Shown here in pieces: positions 21,852 to 31,306 of a DNA stretch of 64,000 nucleotides. Position numbers and translations under genes: made by a program. This DNA comes from Vigna angularis. Its lineage: Eukaryota > Streptophyta > Magnoliopsida > Fabales > Fabaceae. Position 1 is the first letter of the stretch. The number at the start of each line of letters is the position of its first letter. The DNA lies in contig NC_068973.1 of assembly GCF_016808095.1 (NCBI RefSeq), forward strand, positions 24,284,077-24,348,076. The letters are read 5' to 3'. Below the pieces are notes generated by a model. That model did not search any database and was not told the origin of the DNA. It saw only the letters and a program-made list of their open reading frames with translations.

Positions 21852-22004
21852 GGTCATCCTGCTAAAAATGAGCAATGAGTCTTTCTTTTTATTTTGTTGA
21901 TTGCCGGGCAATTCCTATTTCCAACTGTTATATTGTTTCAAAAATCAGTTGAGTGATGGCGAAAGAAAAGTATATTTTTTTGACCTTCCTTATTAGGTAG
22001 ATAA

Positions 22005-22225
22005 CATATTGCACCACAATCTAGATGTTATGCACATTGAAAAAAAAATGTTTGTGACAATATATTGTTTACATTGTTGAATGATAGAACAAATAATAAA
22101 TGCAAAGACAACCTAAAGGCAAGAAAGTTAGATATCTTCCTACTATATATACATTATCAAATGTAAATAAGGATGTGTTTCTAAAAGCTTTGAAGAATAT
22201 AATTGTACCTGATGGATACGTTATT
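22005..22225 (+). pseudogene. TNP2-type CACTA transposase remnant
   Basis: Three shifted pieces of the TNP2 transposase can be read. First HHNLDVMHIEKKMF (family form DVMHVEKNVC), then NNKCKDNLKARK, then LRYLPTIYTLSNVNKDVF and LKALKNIIVPDGY. The last block is the conserved segment before the domain that follows the catalytic core. Small deletions and frameshifts separate them, and the catalytic part upstream is absent, so no active transposase is made here. TNP2 binds terminal inverted repeats and catalyses excision in complete relatives. Confidence 0.8.
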
Positions 22226-22292
22226 TATCTTCAATTTTCCATTTCTCATAATATTTATGACATACATAATAAGCTTTCATTAATTTTCATAG

Positions 22293-22394
22293 GAAAGAGA
22301 ATGTGACCACAAAGTTAGCAGAGGAGAAGTCTGGATAACTACCGATAAGAAGAACAATGGAGTTTTTGTCAATGATGAGGCAAAGGAAATTGGT
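22293..22394 (+). pseudogene. Exon of the second CACTA protein (plant transposase, Ptta/En/Spm family)
   Basis: A 34-codon exon with a TTTTCATAG acceptor before and GTAAGT donor after. It reads VSRGEVWITTDKKNNGVFVN followed by DEAKEIG, matching the VW..TH.KKDGTFVN.KA.E motif of the plant transposase domain found in CACTA second genes. Intact splice sites suggest recent decay. Downstream exons begin near 25810, with the Pack-MULE lying in the intervening intron. Confidence 0.75.
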
Positions 22395-23028
22395 GTAAGT
22401 TCCATTTATGTTTATGACATTGCTACTTAATATGTTTTGCTTTTGTGTGAGTGTCATGTTGTTTAAACTACTTAAGAGGTTTTATACTGTTAAATTGTTG
22501 ATGGCATTGTTTGTGGTGGGGAACAGAGAATAAGGATGAATCTATGGCATTTACATTTATCTATAAATCTATTTTTCATCTGTCACGTATTGATGGATAA
22601 TAACTTTATACTTGAATATGATAACAATTATTAGTTACTTTATACACTACAGAAGTCTCATTTCACTAACTAAATGAATCATAAACAATCTTAAAGAACT
22701 TCAGAAGCAATATTAATTAACAAAGTTGAAAACATTGTCTTAAAGAAAGATTTGTTCTTTTATACACACATGTCGACACTATGGATTTTTTCTTCTTCTT
22801 AATTTTAGTTGTGAACTTTAAGATTGTGTAAATCTTTTTCACAATCATAGTGAGAAAGGTAGCCACAACTTAGAAGCATAATCATATTATCAATTACGTT
22901 TTGTATTAGTACTGATAACGTTTGTCATGAAAATCAGAGCCAATAGAGAAAAATGAAAGATGTAAAAACTGTAAACATGGGTTGAGTTGTGTGGAAATGG
23001 GAAGTGTTGAAGCAAATAAAAGAAAAAA

Positions 23029-23252
23029 GGTTTAATACCTCTTTTGGTCCCTAGAAAGGGGGTCAATGTTCAATGTGGTCCCACCTTTTTTTCGAAGTTC
23101 AATGTGATACCATCTTTTGTAAAAAGTGTGCAATCAAGTCCTTTTTGCAAAGTGAAGTTTTTAACGGAGCAGCTGACAGGGTGGACTGAATATCATTACG
23201 TGGCTTTGTGTGGGTAATACGTGGCAGAGAGAGGGTGATACGTGGCTCTGAG
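23029..23252 (+). repeat. Left terminal inverted repeat of the Pack-MULE
   Basis: 224 bp, from GGTTTAATACC to GTGGCTCTGAG. It matches the reverse complement of 25084-25311 with few differences, for example a short insertion CAGCC in the right copy. Confidence 0.9.
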
Positions 23253-23338
23253 AGGGTAAATTTGGTAATATTAGTGAGGTTAGGAAATCAGAAATTAGGG
23301 TTCAGGAGTTTTAGAGAAATTGTTAATTTGGGATACGA

Positions 23339-23512
23339 ATGGCTTCTTCTGAAGGGTGTTCATCGTGTTCGAGAAGTTGGGGCAAAGGATCTTCTGGGTG
23401 GTCCCATGGCTGTGGTGTGAGAGGAGGTGGGATAATCCCTACTTGTTACTGTGGTGATGTTGCTGCTGTAACCAAAGTGTTTACCATTTTTGTTCGTAAC
23501 TTATTACTTTAA
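23339..23512 (+). CDS. Small Cys/Gly-rich protein resembling a GRF-type zinc finger start
   Basis: 57 codons from ATG 23339: MASSEGCSSCSRSWGKGSSG, then a Gly-rich link, then IIPTCYCGDVAAV. The last piece looks like the opening of a GRF zinc finger (P-x-C-x-C-G), but the downstream Cys residues are missing and the frame runs into unrelated codons. Similar leaders occur beside this type of inverted repeat in legumes, as far as I remember. Probably a truncated capture. Confidence 0.4.
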   Translation: MASSEGCSSCSRSWGKGSSGWSHGCGVRGGGIIPTCYCGDVAAVTKVFTIFVRNLLL

Positions 23513-24578
23513 CTCAAGAAATAGACACTAAAAGGGACGATTGATGACCGACACGGTTTCATTGCAGACCCCCCAATGCGTTGGATTAAGACACTGATTA
23601 GAGAAAGCGAATTTAGAAAATCAACTCAATTCGAAATGCTAACATATAATACCAACCAGTAGCAAGCAAAAGAAACAAAATTTATAAATAAATAAATAAA
23701 AGTAGTGTGATATAACAGAGACAATAACGATACACTAGTAACCATCAGCGGCAGCACAAAGTGCAACTGCAATGCAACTGCCTTTGCAGCCATAACTTAT
23801 GCTCTCTCATTCATCCCTATACATACATTTGCTCTGCGACCTACTCTTTTTCTGCCATTCTTATTTCTCGACTGCAATATTCATAATAATTCAAGTCAAT
23901 AAGGAAAGAGAATTAATTCAAGTCAATAAGAATACGAGAATTAAAATTTTAAATTGTCAGAGTTGATTTTAATAAATAATTATAAATATATTTAGTCCTC
24001 CACAATAGACAGTATCGAGCATTGAGAGTCAAAATATGGATATCTGTACACATACCTTTTGTGATGCAATTGAAGAGCGCAATCAGGAATAAGCTTTTAT
24101 TTGCATTCAATATTAAAAGCGTAGTAATTGCTCTTAGTTGACTATTGAAAACATGCTTCCAACCAAAATCACCCCATTGACACAATCAATCACATAATAA
24201 AAAAATTCTACATCAAGTTTAGGATTTAGTAAAGAATATTTCTAAAAAGAAATGACATAAAATAATAAGAAATAAATGAATTAATGAAAAAAAAAGAAAA
24301 TTGAAATGATAAAAAAAAGAGGTGAAGTGCGTGGCGTGGGTAGCGAGTAAGTCGGGGTGATGGGTGGTGCAGCAGCAAAACAAAATCTGAAATGGCATAA
24401 TAGAGAACATCATCAACAACAACAACGAGAACCAACTCATGTCCTCTGACCGGGGAACTTTCTGGATCTCTCTAATAAACCTTCGGATCTTTTTCTAAGC
24501 GGTGCGTTTTGTCCACTTGCTAAATCACCACACCTAATTACTCATCACTAATTAACTCTTATTATAGTAAGGAGAATA

Positions 24579-24872
24579 ATGTCTTCTTCTTTGTCGTTGT
24601 CCAATTCCCCCTGCGCCGCGTGCAAGATTCAGCGCCGGAAGTGCACGCAGGAGTGCGTCTTCGCGCCGTATTTTCCGCCGGACAACCCGCAGCGCTTTGC
24701 CTACGTGCACAAGGTCTTCGGTGCCAGCAACGTCGCAAAGCTTCTCAACGAACTCAACACGGCGCAGCGCGAGGACGCGGTTAAGTCCCTCGCCTACGAG
24801 GCCGAGGCGCGTCTGCGGGACCCCGTCTACGAGGCGGTGGAGAGTGGACACCATTGGGTGGCGTTGGAGTAG
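24579..24872 (+). pseudogene. Captured LOB-domain (LBD) transcription factor fragment
   Basis: 97 codons from ATG 24579. Residues 12-25 are CAACKIQRRKCTQEC, the exact CX2CX6CX3C zinc motif of LOB-domain factors; FAYVHKVFGASNVAKLL is the GAS block; the leucine-zipper-like stretch begins with SLAYEAEARLRDPVY. Family members continue GCVG and finish the coiled-coil; here the match ends at about 24829 and the frame runs into the reverse strand of the extensin-like piece before stopping. LOB-domain proteins are plant-specific nuclear regulators of organ boundaries. The GC content (over 60 percent) contrasts with the AT-rich surroundings. DNA binding may survive but dimerisation is lost. Confidence 0.9.
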
Positions 24873-25084
24873 GAAAAGGTGTCACTGGAGAAGGCGGAGT
24901 GTATGATGGAGGCGGCAATTGCGAAGGTGGAGGAGAAGGAGTTACTGGTGATGGAGGCGAAGGAGTTACTGGTGAAGGTGTTCCAGGTGATGGAGGCGAA
25001 GGTGTCCCAGGAGATGGTGGTGTTGTGGGGGAAAGAGGTGAAGGAACAAATGGCTTGCAGTTAAAGGAGTTACAGTCCACAGGC
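24830..25084 (-). pseudogene. Captured proline-rich LRX/extensin-like fragment
   Basis: Read on the minus strand: EPVDCNSFNCKPFVPSPLSP, then repeated SPPSPGTPSP / SPVTPSPP units. The PVDCxSFxC motif followed by a proline-rich tail is what I recall of leucine-rich-repeat extensins at the end of their LRR part, which are cell-wall proteins. It is joined tail to tail with the LOB fragment, so the two were assembled in opposite directions. No start codon of its own within the fragment other than one reading out of the inverted repeat. Confidence 0.6.
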
Positions 25085-25311
25085 TCAGAACCACGTATCA
25101 CCCTCTCTCTGCCACATATTACCCACACAAAGCCACGTAATGATGTTCAGTCCACCCTGTCAGCTGCTCCGTTAAAAACTTCAGGCTGTTTGCAAAAAGG
25201 ACTTGATTGCACACTTTTTACAAAAGATGAGATCACATTGAACTTAAAAAAAAAGGTGAGACCACATTGAACATTGGCCCCCTTTCTAGGGACCAAAAGA
25301 GGTATTAAACC
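25084..25311 (-). repeat. Right terminal inverted repeat of the Pack-MULE
   Basis: 228 bp, inverted copy of 23029-23252, ending GGTATTAAACC before the TSD. Confidence 0.9.
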
Positions 25312-25809
25312 AAGAAAAAAAAAGGAAGAAAAGTTAATGCAGCAGAAGATGAGGACCACAAAATCATGACAACACAGGTTGTAGTAGAAATAATCAAAGG
25401 TTTGGGAGGACCACATTAGAGTGAGCAAAATTTAAGTAATTGGCTTAATTTTGGAAGTGTACCTTAACTTAGCAATTATATCACATCCAAATTCAATAAG
25501 CCAATCATGAATTGATATGCTTTATGATGTTGTTGTCTTTGAAAAAAGCTTAATACTTGCTTCTTCTTAACCAAATAGTATCGTACGTGATCAAGCTATT
25601 TTCAAATTCTCTTTGAGAATAAAAAGTTTGTATACATATGTTGATTATTATGGCTGTCAGAATGCTACGGGTCTTTAACAGTTTAACTGGATAGTCATCT
25701 AGGTGTGTAATTAATTATAGTATTATTATTGTTATCTCTTATTTACACAATTTCACTAATTTATTAAACGTTGTATGTAGTAAAAAATTAAAGCATATGA
25801 ATCCACAGC

Positions 25810-26339
25810 ATAAGTGTCTCAATCAAAAAGAAATATCCAATTCAGATTCATTGGCTCATGCTTTAAGAATCCAAGAGCATTGGGATGTGTTCGTGGTCAT
25901 GGATTGGGTCCTTGCCCATCTAAAGTCTTTGGAGTCAATGTTCGTTCTCGTAGTACATCATCAACATCTTCTTCTAATGCTGAATTACAAACTCAGGTTA
26001 ATAAATATTTTATCAATATTTAATTGATTTTTTACTTTTATGATTAATTTGTTAGGTATTGTTTTTCTTACCTTTTAAATAATTTTATTTGTTATAGGTA
26101 TCTTCATTGACATCACAAGTCAATGAAATGAAAGCAATGATTACACTTTTATTGCAAAATCAACAGGGTCCATTACCTTCACAGTTTACCACATTTGACC
26201 CATCACCGGTAATAATTGTTAAATTATTTTTATGATTCTTTTTATTAAATATATTACTGACTAAATTGTTATATTGTAGGTATATGATCAAGCGAACATG
26301 CCAAACAATGAAGAATGTAATGAAGAAGAACAAAATTAG
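25810..26339 (+). pseudogene. Last exons of the second CACTA protein
   Basis: Three exons in phase: about 25810-25996, 26098-26208 and 26280-26339, each with GT...AG introns between. The first reads RALGCVRGHGLGPCPSKVFG, matching the G.VRG.G.G..P.KVFG motif near the C-terminus of CACTA second proteins. The second has a helix SSLTSQVNEMKAMITLLLQ, and the last ends NNEECNEEEQN-stop. The first exon has a frameshift relative to the upstream open stretch, and the middle exons of the gene are missing. Proteins of this type bind the subterminal repeats. Confidence 0.75.
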
Positions 26340-26574
26340 ACATTTTTTCTTTTTAGTAATGTAATGAACATCTGAGTCATATTTTTAGTATTTTAATTTA
26401 GATTTGAACATCTTTTATTTTTTTAATATATGAAGAATTAGTTGTATGATGATATTAATATTTTGAACAATATAGTTTATTTATAATATTAGTTAATATT
26501 ATCTGTATGATTAATAAATTTAATTTTATCAAAATTCGATTTTATTACAATAAAAAATTTAAAAAAAAAATAGT

Positions 26575-26942
26575 ACACATTTTTGGTGGTTTCAAAATCC
26601 CGGTTAGGTAAACCCTTGTAAATAGGGGTGGTTTCAAAAACTGCAGTTAGTTCCGGTGGTTTTAGCGAAACCTCGATTAGTTTCGGCGGTTTTAGTGAAA
26701 CTCCAGTTAGTTCCAACAGTTTTAGCGAAATCCCGATTAGTTTAGACGGTTTCTAAGAAACTTCCGCTAATTCCGACGATTTTTTCAAAACTCCTGAAAA
26801 TAGCAACACTTTCTCAAAAAATTGCTAGTAATTCTTTAGAGTTTTTTCCCGCCAGTTTTCTAACAGCAGGTAACACACTTTTCGAAGATTAAAACCGCCA
26901 AAAACAAAAAAAAAACCAAAAAAATTATAAACTTTTCTAGTG
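26575..26942 (-). repeat. CACTA right terminus with subterminal repeats
   Basis: Eight or more units of GGTGGTTTTAGCGAAACC-like sequence (TTGGTGGTTTC, CCGGTGGTTTTAGCG, CGGCGGTTTTAGTG) about 35-45 bases apart lead up to the end AAACTTTTCTAGTG. Confidence 0.85.
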
Positions 26943-27057
26943 CATGTTTCTCCCAACAAAATTTATTAATAACCCCTAAATAAATTCCGTCAACTCGATG
27001 TAATTTAATGAAAGTTATTAAAAATGAGGTTTTGAAATCAAATGGATGTAATAATTC

Positions 27058-27060
<3 letters not shown>

Positions 27061-27126
<66 letters not shown>

Positions 27127-27404
27127 GTATATATATATATATATATATTTATGTATATATATATATACATAAATATATAAATATATATACATAAATATAT
27201 AAATATATATACATAAATATATATATATATATACATAAATATATATATATATATACATAAATATATATATATATATATACATAAATATATATATATATAT
27301 ATACATAAATATATATATATATATATACATAAATATATATATATATATATATACATAAATATATATATATATATATATACATAAATATATATATATATAT
27401 ATAC

Positions 27405-27484
<80 letters not shown>
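27061..27484. repeat. AT microsatellite with a TACATAAATA-interrupted array
   Basis: About 420 bases of TA dinucleotides. The middle (about 27120-27410) alternates TA tracts of growing length with TACATAAATAT interruptions, giving about twelve higher-order units of 19-26 bases. Long Tyr/Ile open frames here are artefacts of the repeat. The Mutator-like element at 27485 is inserted in this microsatellite. Confidence 0.95.
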
Positions 27485-27486
<2 letters not shown>

Positions 27487-27724
27487 GGTTTGCTAACGCG
27501 CGTACGCCTGTTTTTCAGTTGGTACGTTTTAGCAATGTACCGGGTTTTAGTGGACAAAAATATCCTTATATATCATGGATTTTGAGTTTTAAGGTTAAGG
27601 ATATTTTAATAATTTTCATTCTCAAAACTAAAAAAAAGAAACCCCCAAACCCTTACTCACCTCTCTTGTTCCTCTCAACCCTTTCTTTTTTATCTTTTTC
27701 ACTTCAACCTTTTCTCTGTCATCG

Positions 27725-27925
27725 CTATTGTAGTTCCAATTGAAAAAATAAGAAACATTTGCCTTTAAACAATTTGCCTTTGTAAAGAGTTGAGTCATTG
27801 ACATATTCACCTTCAGGCAAAGGTTCATTCGAGATCTCTTCAATTTCACCATCTTCACTAACCTCTCTAATTTCATCATCTGCAGAATCATCATCTCTAA
27901 AAAACTCCTCCAGGCCAATTACCAA
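27725..27925 (-). pseudogene. Acidic open frame in the Mutator-like element, possible captured exon
   Basis: Minus-strand frame reading VIGLEEFFRDDDSADDEI, REVSEDGEIEEISNEPL and PEGEYVNDSTLYKGK before running into Phe-rich codons. The Asp/Glu-rich composition with ordinary codon variety looks like true protein rather than repeat. It opens without a good start, and a splice acceptor could lie just before PKELVIGLEEF. I do not recognise the source gene. Confidence 0.35.
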
Positions 27926-28320
27926 TTCTTTTGGATGTCATTATGCTTGTGAAAATTAGATAAAGTTATATACGACAAAAATTATAAAATGAAAACTCAT
28001 TATAAAGTCATTTTTTGTAAGAAATTGTTTAACAATGAGTGTTTCTGATTTTTTCAAGGCCAATTACCAATTCCTTTGATGTCATTATGCTTGTGAAAAT
28101 TAGATAAAATTAGATAAGACAAAAATCATAAAATAAAAACTCATTATAAAATCATTTTTTGTAAGAAATTGTTTAACAACGAGTATTTCTGATTTTTTCC
28201 AGGTCAATTACCAATTCCTTTATGCTTGTGAAAATTGGATAAAATTAGATAAGACAAAAATTATAAGATGAAAACTCATTATAAAATCATTTTTTTGTAA
28301 GATGGTTTAACGGCAAGTGT
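27915..28320 (+). repeat. Threefold direct repeat inside the Mutator-like element
   Basis: About 130-base unit containing CAATTACCAATTC, TTATGCTTGTGAAAATT and TTTTTTGTAAGA, present three times, the later copies with small deletions. A second short repeat with GGGGCTA, GGATGACAGAGAAAAGATT follows at 28345-28520. Confidence 0.8.
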
Positions 28321-28724
28321 TTTTGATTTTTGATTTTTTCAATTGGGGCTACAGTAGGGATGACAGAGAAAAGATTCAAGTGAGAAAGATGAAAGAGAAA
28401 AGGTTGAGAGAAATTTTTTATTTTTTCAATTGGGGCTATAGGGATGACAGAGAAAAGATTAGAGTGAAAAAGATGAAAGAGAAAGGGAAAAGATTAGAGT
28501 GAAAAAGATGAAAGAGAAAGGGTTGAGAGGAATGAAAGAGGTGAGTAAGGGTTTGGGGGTTTCTTTTTTTTTTTTTTTAGTTTTGAGAATGAAAATTATT
28601 AAAATACCCTTAACCTTAAAACTTAGAATCCATGATATATAAGGATATTTTTGTCTACTAAAACTCGGTACACATTGCTAAAACGTACCAACTGAAAAAC
28701 AAGCGTACGCGCATTAGCAAACCC

Positions 28725-28757
<33 letters not shown>

Positions 28758-28762
<5 letters not shown>

Positions 28763-29057
28763 TTTGACTTGGATAATTATACAAGGTGTAAGGTGGAACG
28801 GGAATCAAGGAGTAATGAACGTTTGACCCCTTTTCAATAAACAAACGTAATCTTTTTAACACTTATTCATCCAATCAATACTTGAGAGAGACTATTTTCT
28901 TAACATTGTTCACTTTTATAATAAAACTAATTATACACCATTGTTCTATTTAGCTAAAATTAAACAACTATTCTCTTAAAGTTTAATTACAATTTTAATC
29001 CTATAATACAGTTGGTGTATATTTGTGGACTTTTTTTTTTATAATTGTAATTGTTTG
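28758..29057. other. No recognisable feature
   Basis: About 300 bases of AT-rich DNA between the microsatellite remnant and the Tat-type retrotransposon. I see no gene, repeat or motif. It is continuous with 39147 onward once the retrotransposon is removed. Confidence 0.6.
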
Positions 29058-29062
29058 ATTCT

Positions 29063-29874
29063 TGTACCAGGGAGAGCCGGACACTGTACGGAAGGATGCC
29101 CACGTGGATGGTCGTCCGCCCGTTTCGGTGCCCATGTCACCCAAAGGGCCAACGACCGTTCGCCCGTTTCGTTAACCAGATAGAACCTCTGTTTGTAAGA
29201 GAAACTTTGAAGAACTCACATGGAATTCTATCACCACGAGACAACCCCGCACTCTCTACACTCACAAAAAGTGTTCTTCAAGAAAATGCCGACAGACGAA
29301 ACGTCTGGTACCAGGGAGTGCCGGACACCGTACGGGAGGACGCCTACGTAGAGGGTCGTCCGCCCAACTTAGTGCCCGAGTCACCCATAGGGCCAACAAC
29401 CATCCGCCTTCCCCGGTATCGAAGGTTTGGAAGATTCTCATAAATGTGAAGGATCGAATACGTAAGGCGGACGCCTGTGTCACTTTGGCGGACGCCCATA
29501 CCTCACTGACCGGCCAAATCACTAATCATTGTGGCTTAGGTAAATTAACCTGGTTTAGAGGTAAGTAGAAATTAGAAGCTATTGGGCTATGTTGGGCCGT
29601 GATTAACTTTTCACTAATCCCAAGCCCATAGCGAAAACTATAAATACAGGTTCACGGTGAGTAGTAGATAGGTTACATTGAATGCGCATTTATTACTATC
29701 CCCTGAGAAAAGCCATTGCTCTGAAACTGACTTTGGCATCGGAGAATCTTTTGTAGGTCTCCACCCCTCAAGATCAAGAGGAGAGTCAAGGCTCGGGAAG
29801 AAGATCCGCCACGGAGACAAGATTGCAAGAGAATTTGGAGGTTCGGAACAGCACAGCCCTACACATCCAAAACA
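29063..29874 (+). repeat. 5' LTR of the Tat-type element
   Basis: 812 bp, near-identical to the 3' LTR by eye (differences such as CCCCTCAAG versus CCCCTCAGG and ATCCAAAACA versus ATCCGAAACA). TATA box TATAAATA at 29639-29646. Similar LTRs of equal length imply a recent insertion. Confidence 0.93.
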
Positions 29875-29876
29875 TT

Positions 29877-29893
29877 TGGCGCCCACCGTGGGG
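29877..29893 (+). other. Primer binding site TGGCGCCCACCGTGGGG
   Basis: Two bases after the LTR end. This sequence is typical of Tat-lineage Gypsy elements and sets the start of minus-strand synthesis. Confidence 0.9.
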
Positions 29894-29914
29894 TCGTGTG
29901 ATTTCAGAAACCCA

Positions 29915-31306
29915 ATGGTGACCACGAGAAACATGAGCATGGACGACCTCGTTGAGATGATTCGCGCATTGCAGCAGAAAATGGACGAGATGCAGCAGCG
30001 CCACGAGGACGAGATGGCGGCGGTCAAGGCCGACTGCGAAGCCCGGATAGCCCGGGAGGTTGGACGAATAGACGGTAGAGAGCAAGTAAAGGATAAAGGA
30101 AAGGAGGTGGCGGGAGAGCGCCCGCCCCCAGATACCGAGTGTGATAGAACTTGGAGGCCTACCGGATCTGAAGCAGAAGGAAGCAAGGCTAAATCGGTGC
30201 ATGCGGAGAGCGCTGCCGAGGACGGGCGGATGGTAGTAAAGTCGGAGCCCTCGTCCGCCTTGTTGCTTCCATTCACCCAAAACATAATGAATGTCCAAAT
30301 TTCGGAGCAATTTGTGGCTCCGCAATTCAAAATGTATAACGGGACAACGGACCCTGCGTCCCACATCCAGACGTTCTCGAACGCAATGGCGTTCCGAACG
30401 GGCAATGATGCCATTTGGTGCCGAGCGTTCTCGCTCTCATTGAAGGACGAGGCAGTGGAATGGTTCAATACCCTCCCCCCTAATTCAATAGAAAACTTTG
30501 CTGGGTTAAAGCAGCTATTCATCAAACAATTCGCGGCCAGCAGTACCCAAGACTTGACCGTATTCGAATTAATGACCCTCAAGCAGGGGAAGGATGAAGC
30601 GCTGCGAACGTTTATGGACAGGTATCAGAAGACCGTCCGGCACGTAAAAAGTCTGACGCCAGAGCTCGCCCTTCACTACATCCTGCCGGCTCTAAAGCCG
30701 GGGCCGTTTAAGGATAGCGTCTGCAGGCGAGCGCCCAAAACAATGGAAGAGTTGAGGGAACGAGCGGCGGATGAGATAAGGGTAGAGGAGATGAAGCTCT
30801 CGTACAAAAGGGAGAATCAGGAGGCCAGGGGAGAAAGGACGGACGGTAATAAGCCCGATCAGTCGACGGGGAGAACGACCGGTCTTAGGCCCAGGGAGCA
30901 GAAAAAGGGACCCCGTTTCCAACAGTATACCCCTCTGAACGCCCCCAGGGAGAAAATCCTCCGAGAGGCCCTAAGCGCAGAATTGATAACGGAGCAGGAA
31001 GGGCTACCGACAGCGAAGAACGCTGACCGGAGCAAGCATTGCGCCTATCATAAAAATATGGGTCATAACACTGAGGAGTGCTGGACCCTCAGAGACAAAA
31101 TAGAGGAACTCATCCGGGCGGGAAAGCTCAAGAAATACGTCTGTAACGAACGCCCGACACAATCAACCGATCGGCCTACTCAGAGGTCGGCCTACCGTAA
31201 GGATAAGCCGCAGAGGTCAAGAGCGGAGCGGCCTCGCTCAGAGAGGCGATCCGATGGTCATAACCGCAGAAATAGCGCGGTACGGAATCAGCAAAGTTCT
31301 GGTTGA
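29915..31306 (+). CDS. Gag polyprotein of the Tat-type element
   Basis: 464 codons if translation starts at ATG 29915, the first after the primer site (MVTTRNMSMDDLVEMIRALQ); the frame is open upstream into the LTR but that part would not be used. Residues 10-55 are a helical region. The gag domain occupies about residues 125-275 (PQFKMYNGTTDPASHI, AVEWFNTLPPNSIENF, KQFAASSTQDLTVFELM). A zinc-knuckle-like CAYHKNMGHNTEECW follows near residue 375, and the tail is Arg/Ser-rich. In family members gag and pol share one frame; here gag shifts out of frame and stops at 31306 while the protease frame starts at about 31254. The region between zinc knuckle and protease is much shorter than usual, so a deletion caused the shift. 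Confidence 0.85.
   Translation: MVTTRNMSMDDLVEMIRALQQKMDEMQQRHEDEMAAVKADCEARIAREVGRIDGREQVKDKGKEVAGERPPPDTECDRTWRPTGSEAEGSKAKSVHAESAAEDGRMVVKSEPSSALLLPFTQNIMNVQISEQFVAPQFKMYNGTTDPASHIQTFSNAMAFRTGNDAIWCRAFSLSLKDEAVEWFNTLPPNSIENFAGLKQLFIKQFAASSTQDLTVFELMTLKQGKDEALRTFMDRYQKTVRHVKSLTPELALHYILPALKPGPFKDSVCRRAPKTMEELRERAADEIRVEEMKLSYKRENQEARGERTDGNKPDQSTGRTTGLRPREQKKGPRFQQYTPLNAPREKILREALSAELITEQEGLPTAKNADRSKHCAYHKNMGHNTEECWTLRDKIEELIRAGKLKKYVCNERPTQSTDRPTQRSAYRKDKPQRSRAERPRSERRSDGHNRRNSAVRNQQSSG

Larger units (their letters stand above)
23029..25311. mobile_element. Pack-MULE (Mutator-like) with a perfect 9-bp TSD
   Basis: Inverted repeats of about 225 bp (23029-23252 and 25084-25311) begin GGTTTAATACCTCTTTTGG on each strand. 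The 9-base TSD AAGAAAAAA is exact at 23020-23028 and 25312-25320. There is no MuDR transposase. The interior contains three gene-like pieces: a small Cys/Gly-rich frame (23339-23512), a LOB-domain fragment with its likely 5' leader (24579-24829), and an extensin-like fragment in the opposite direction (24830-25084). This is the composition expected of a Pack-MULE that has fused pieces of host genes. Confidence 0.92.
15601..26942 (+). mobile_element. CACTA (En/Spm) DNA transposon, TSD CAT, hosting two younger elements
   Basis: Begins CACTACAAAAATG and ends AAACTTTTCTAGTG, so both ends show the CACTA terminal motif in inverted orientation. The 3-base TSD CAT is at 15598-15600 and 26943-26945. 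Both termini have subterminal repeats with GGTGGTTTT / AAAACC cores. Inside are remnants of the TNP2 transposase (22005-22225) and of the second CACTA protein (22293-22394 and about 25810-26339). Captured exons of a DHH1-type helicase (21753-21851) and perhaps metaxin (16696-16756) are also present. A gag-only retrotransposon (16823-21587) and a Pack-MULE (23029-25311) inserted later; without them the CACTA is about 4.3 kb. The transposase is broken, so this copy is non-autonomous. Confidence 0.92.
27485..28725. mobile_element. Non-autonomous Mutator-like element with about 200-bp inverted repeats
   Basis: Starts GGGGTTTGCTAACGCGCG and ends, inverted, with the same motif; the arms match for about 200 bases (27485-27690 and 28520-28725). 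The flanking 9-mers TATATATAT and TATTTATAT differ at one base, as expected for a 9-bp TSD in a microsatellite. The interior has a threefold direct repeat and a minus-strand acidic open frame (27725-27925). No transposase. A much older relative lies at about 41530-41755. Confidence 0.8.

Noticed and set aside
22400..23019. Search for further CACTA exons before the Pack-MULE
   Set aside because: Only intron-like AT-rich DNA with no frame matching the family was found.
27061..27484. Regular array considered as a CRISPR-like or satellite structure
   Set aside because: Units differ only in TA tract length and there are no unique spacers; it is a microsatellite, and CRISPR does not occur in plant nuclear DNA.
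26860..27557. Long Tyr/Ile-rich open frames on the minus strand (85 to 156 codons)
   Set aside because: They are translations of the TA microsatellite and have no protein-like composition.
29638..30582. 314-codon minus-strand frame opposite gag
   Set aside because: It lies fully antisense to a clearly coding gag with recognisable motifs; no domain, and its openness follows from the GC-rich codon bias.
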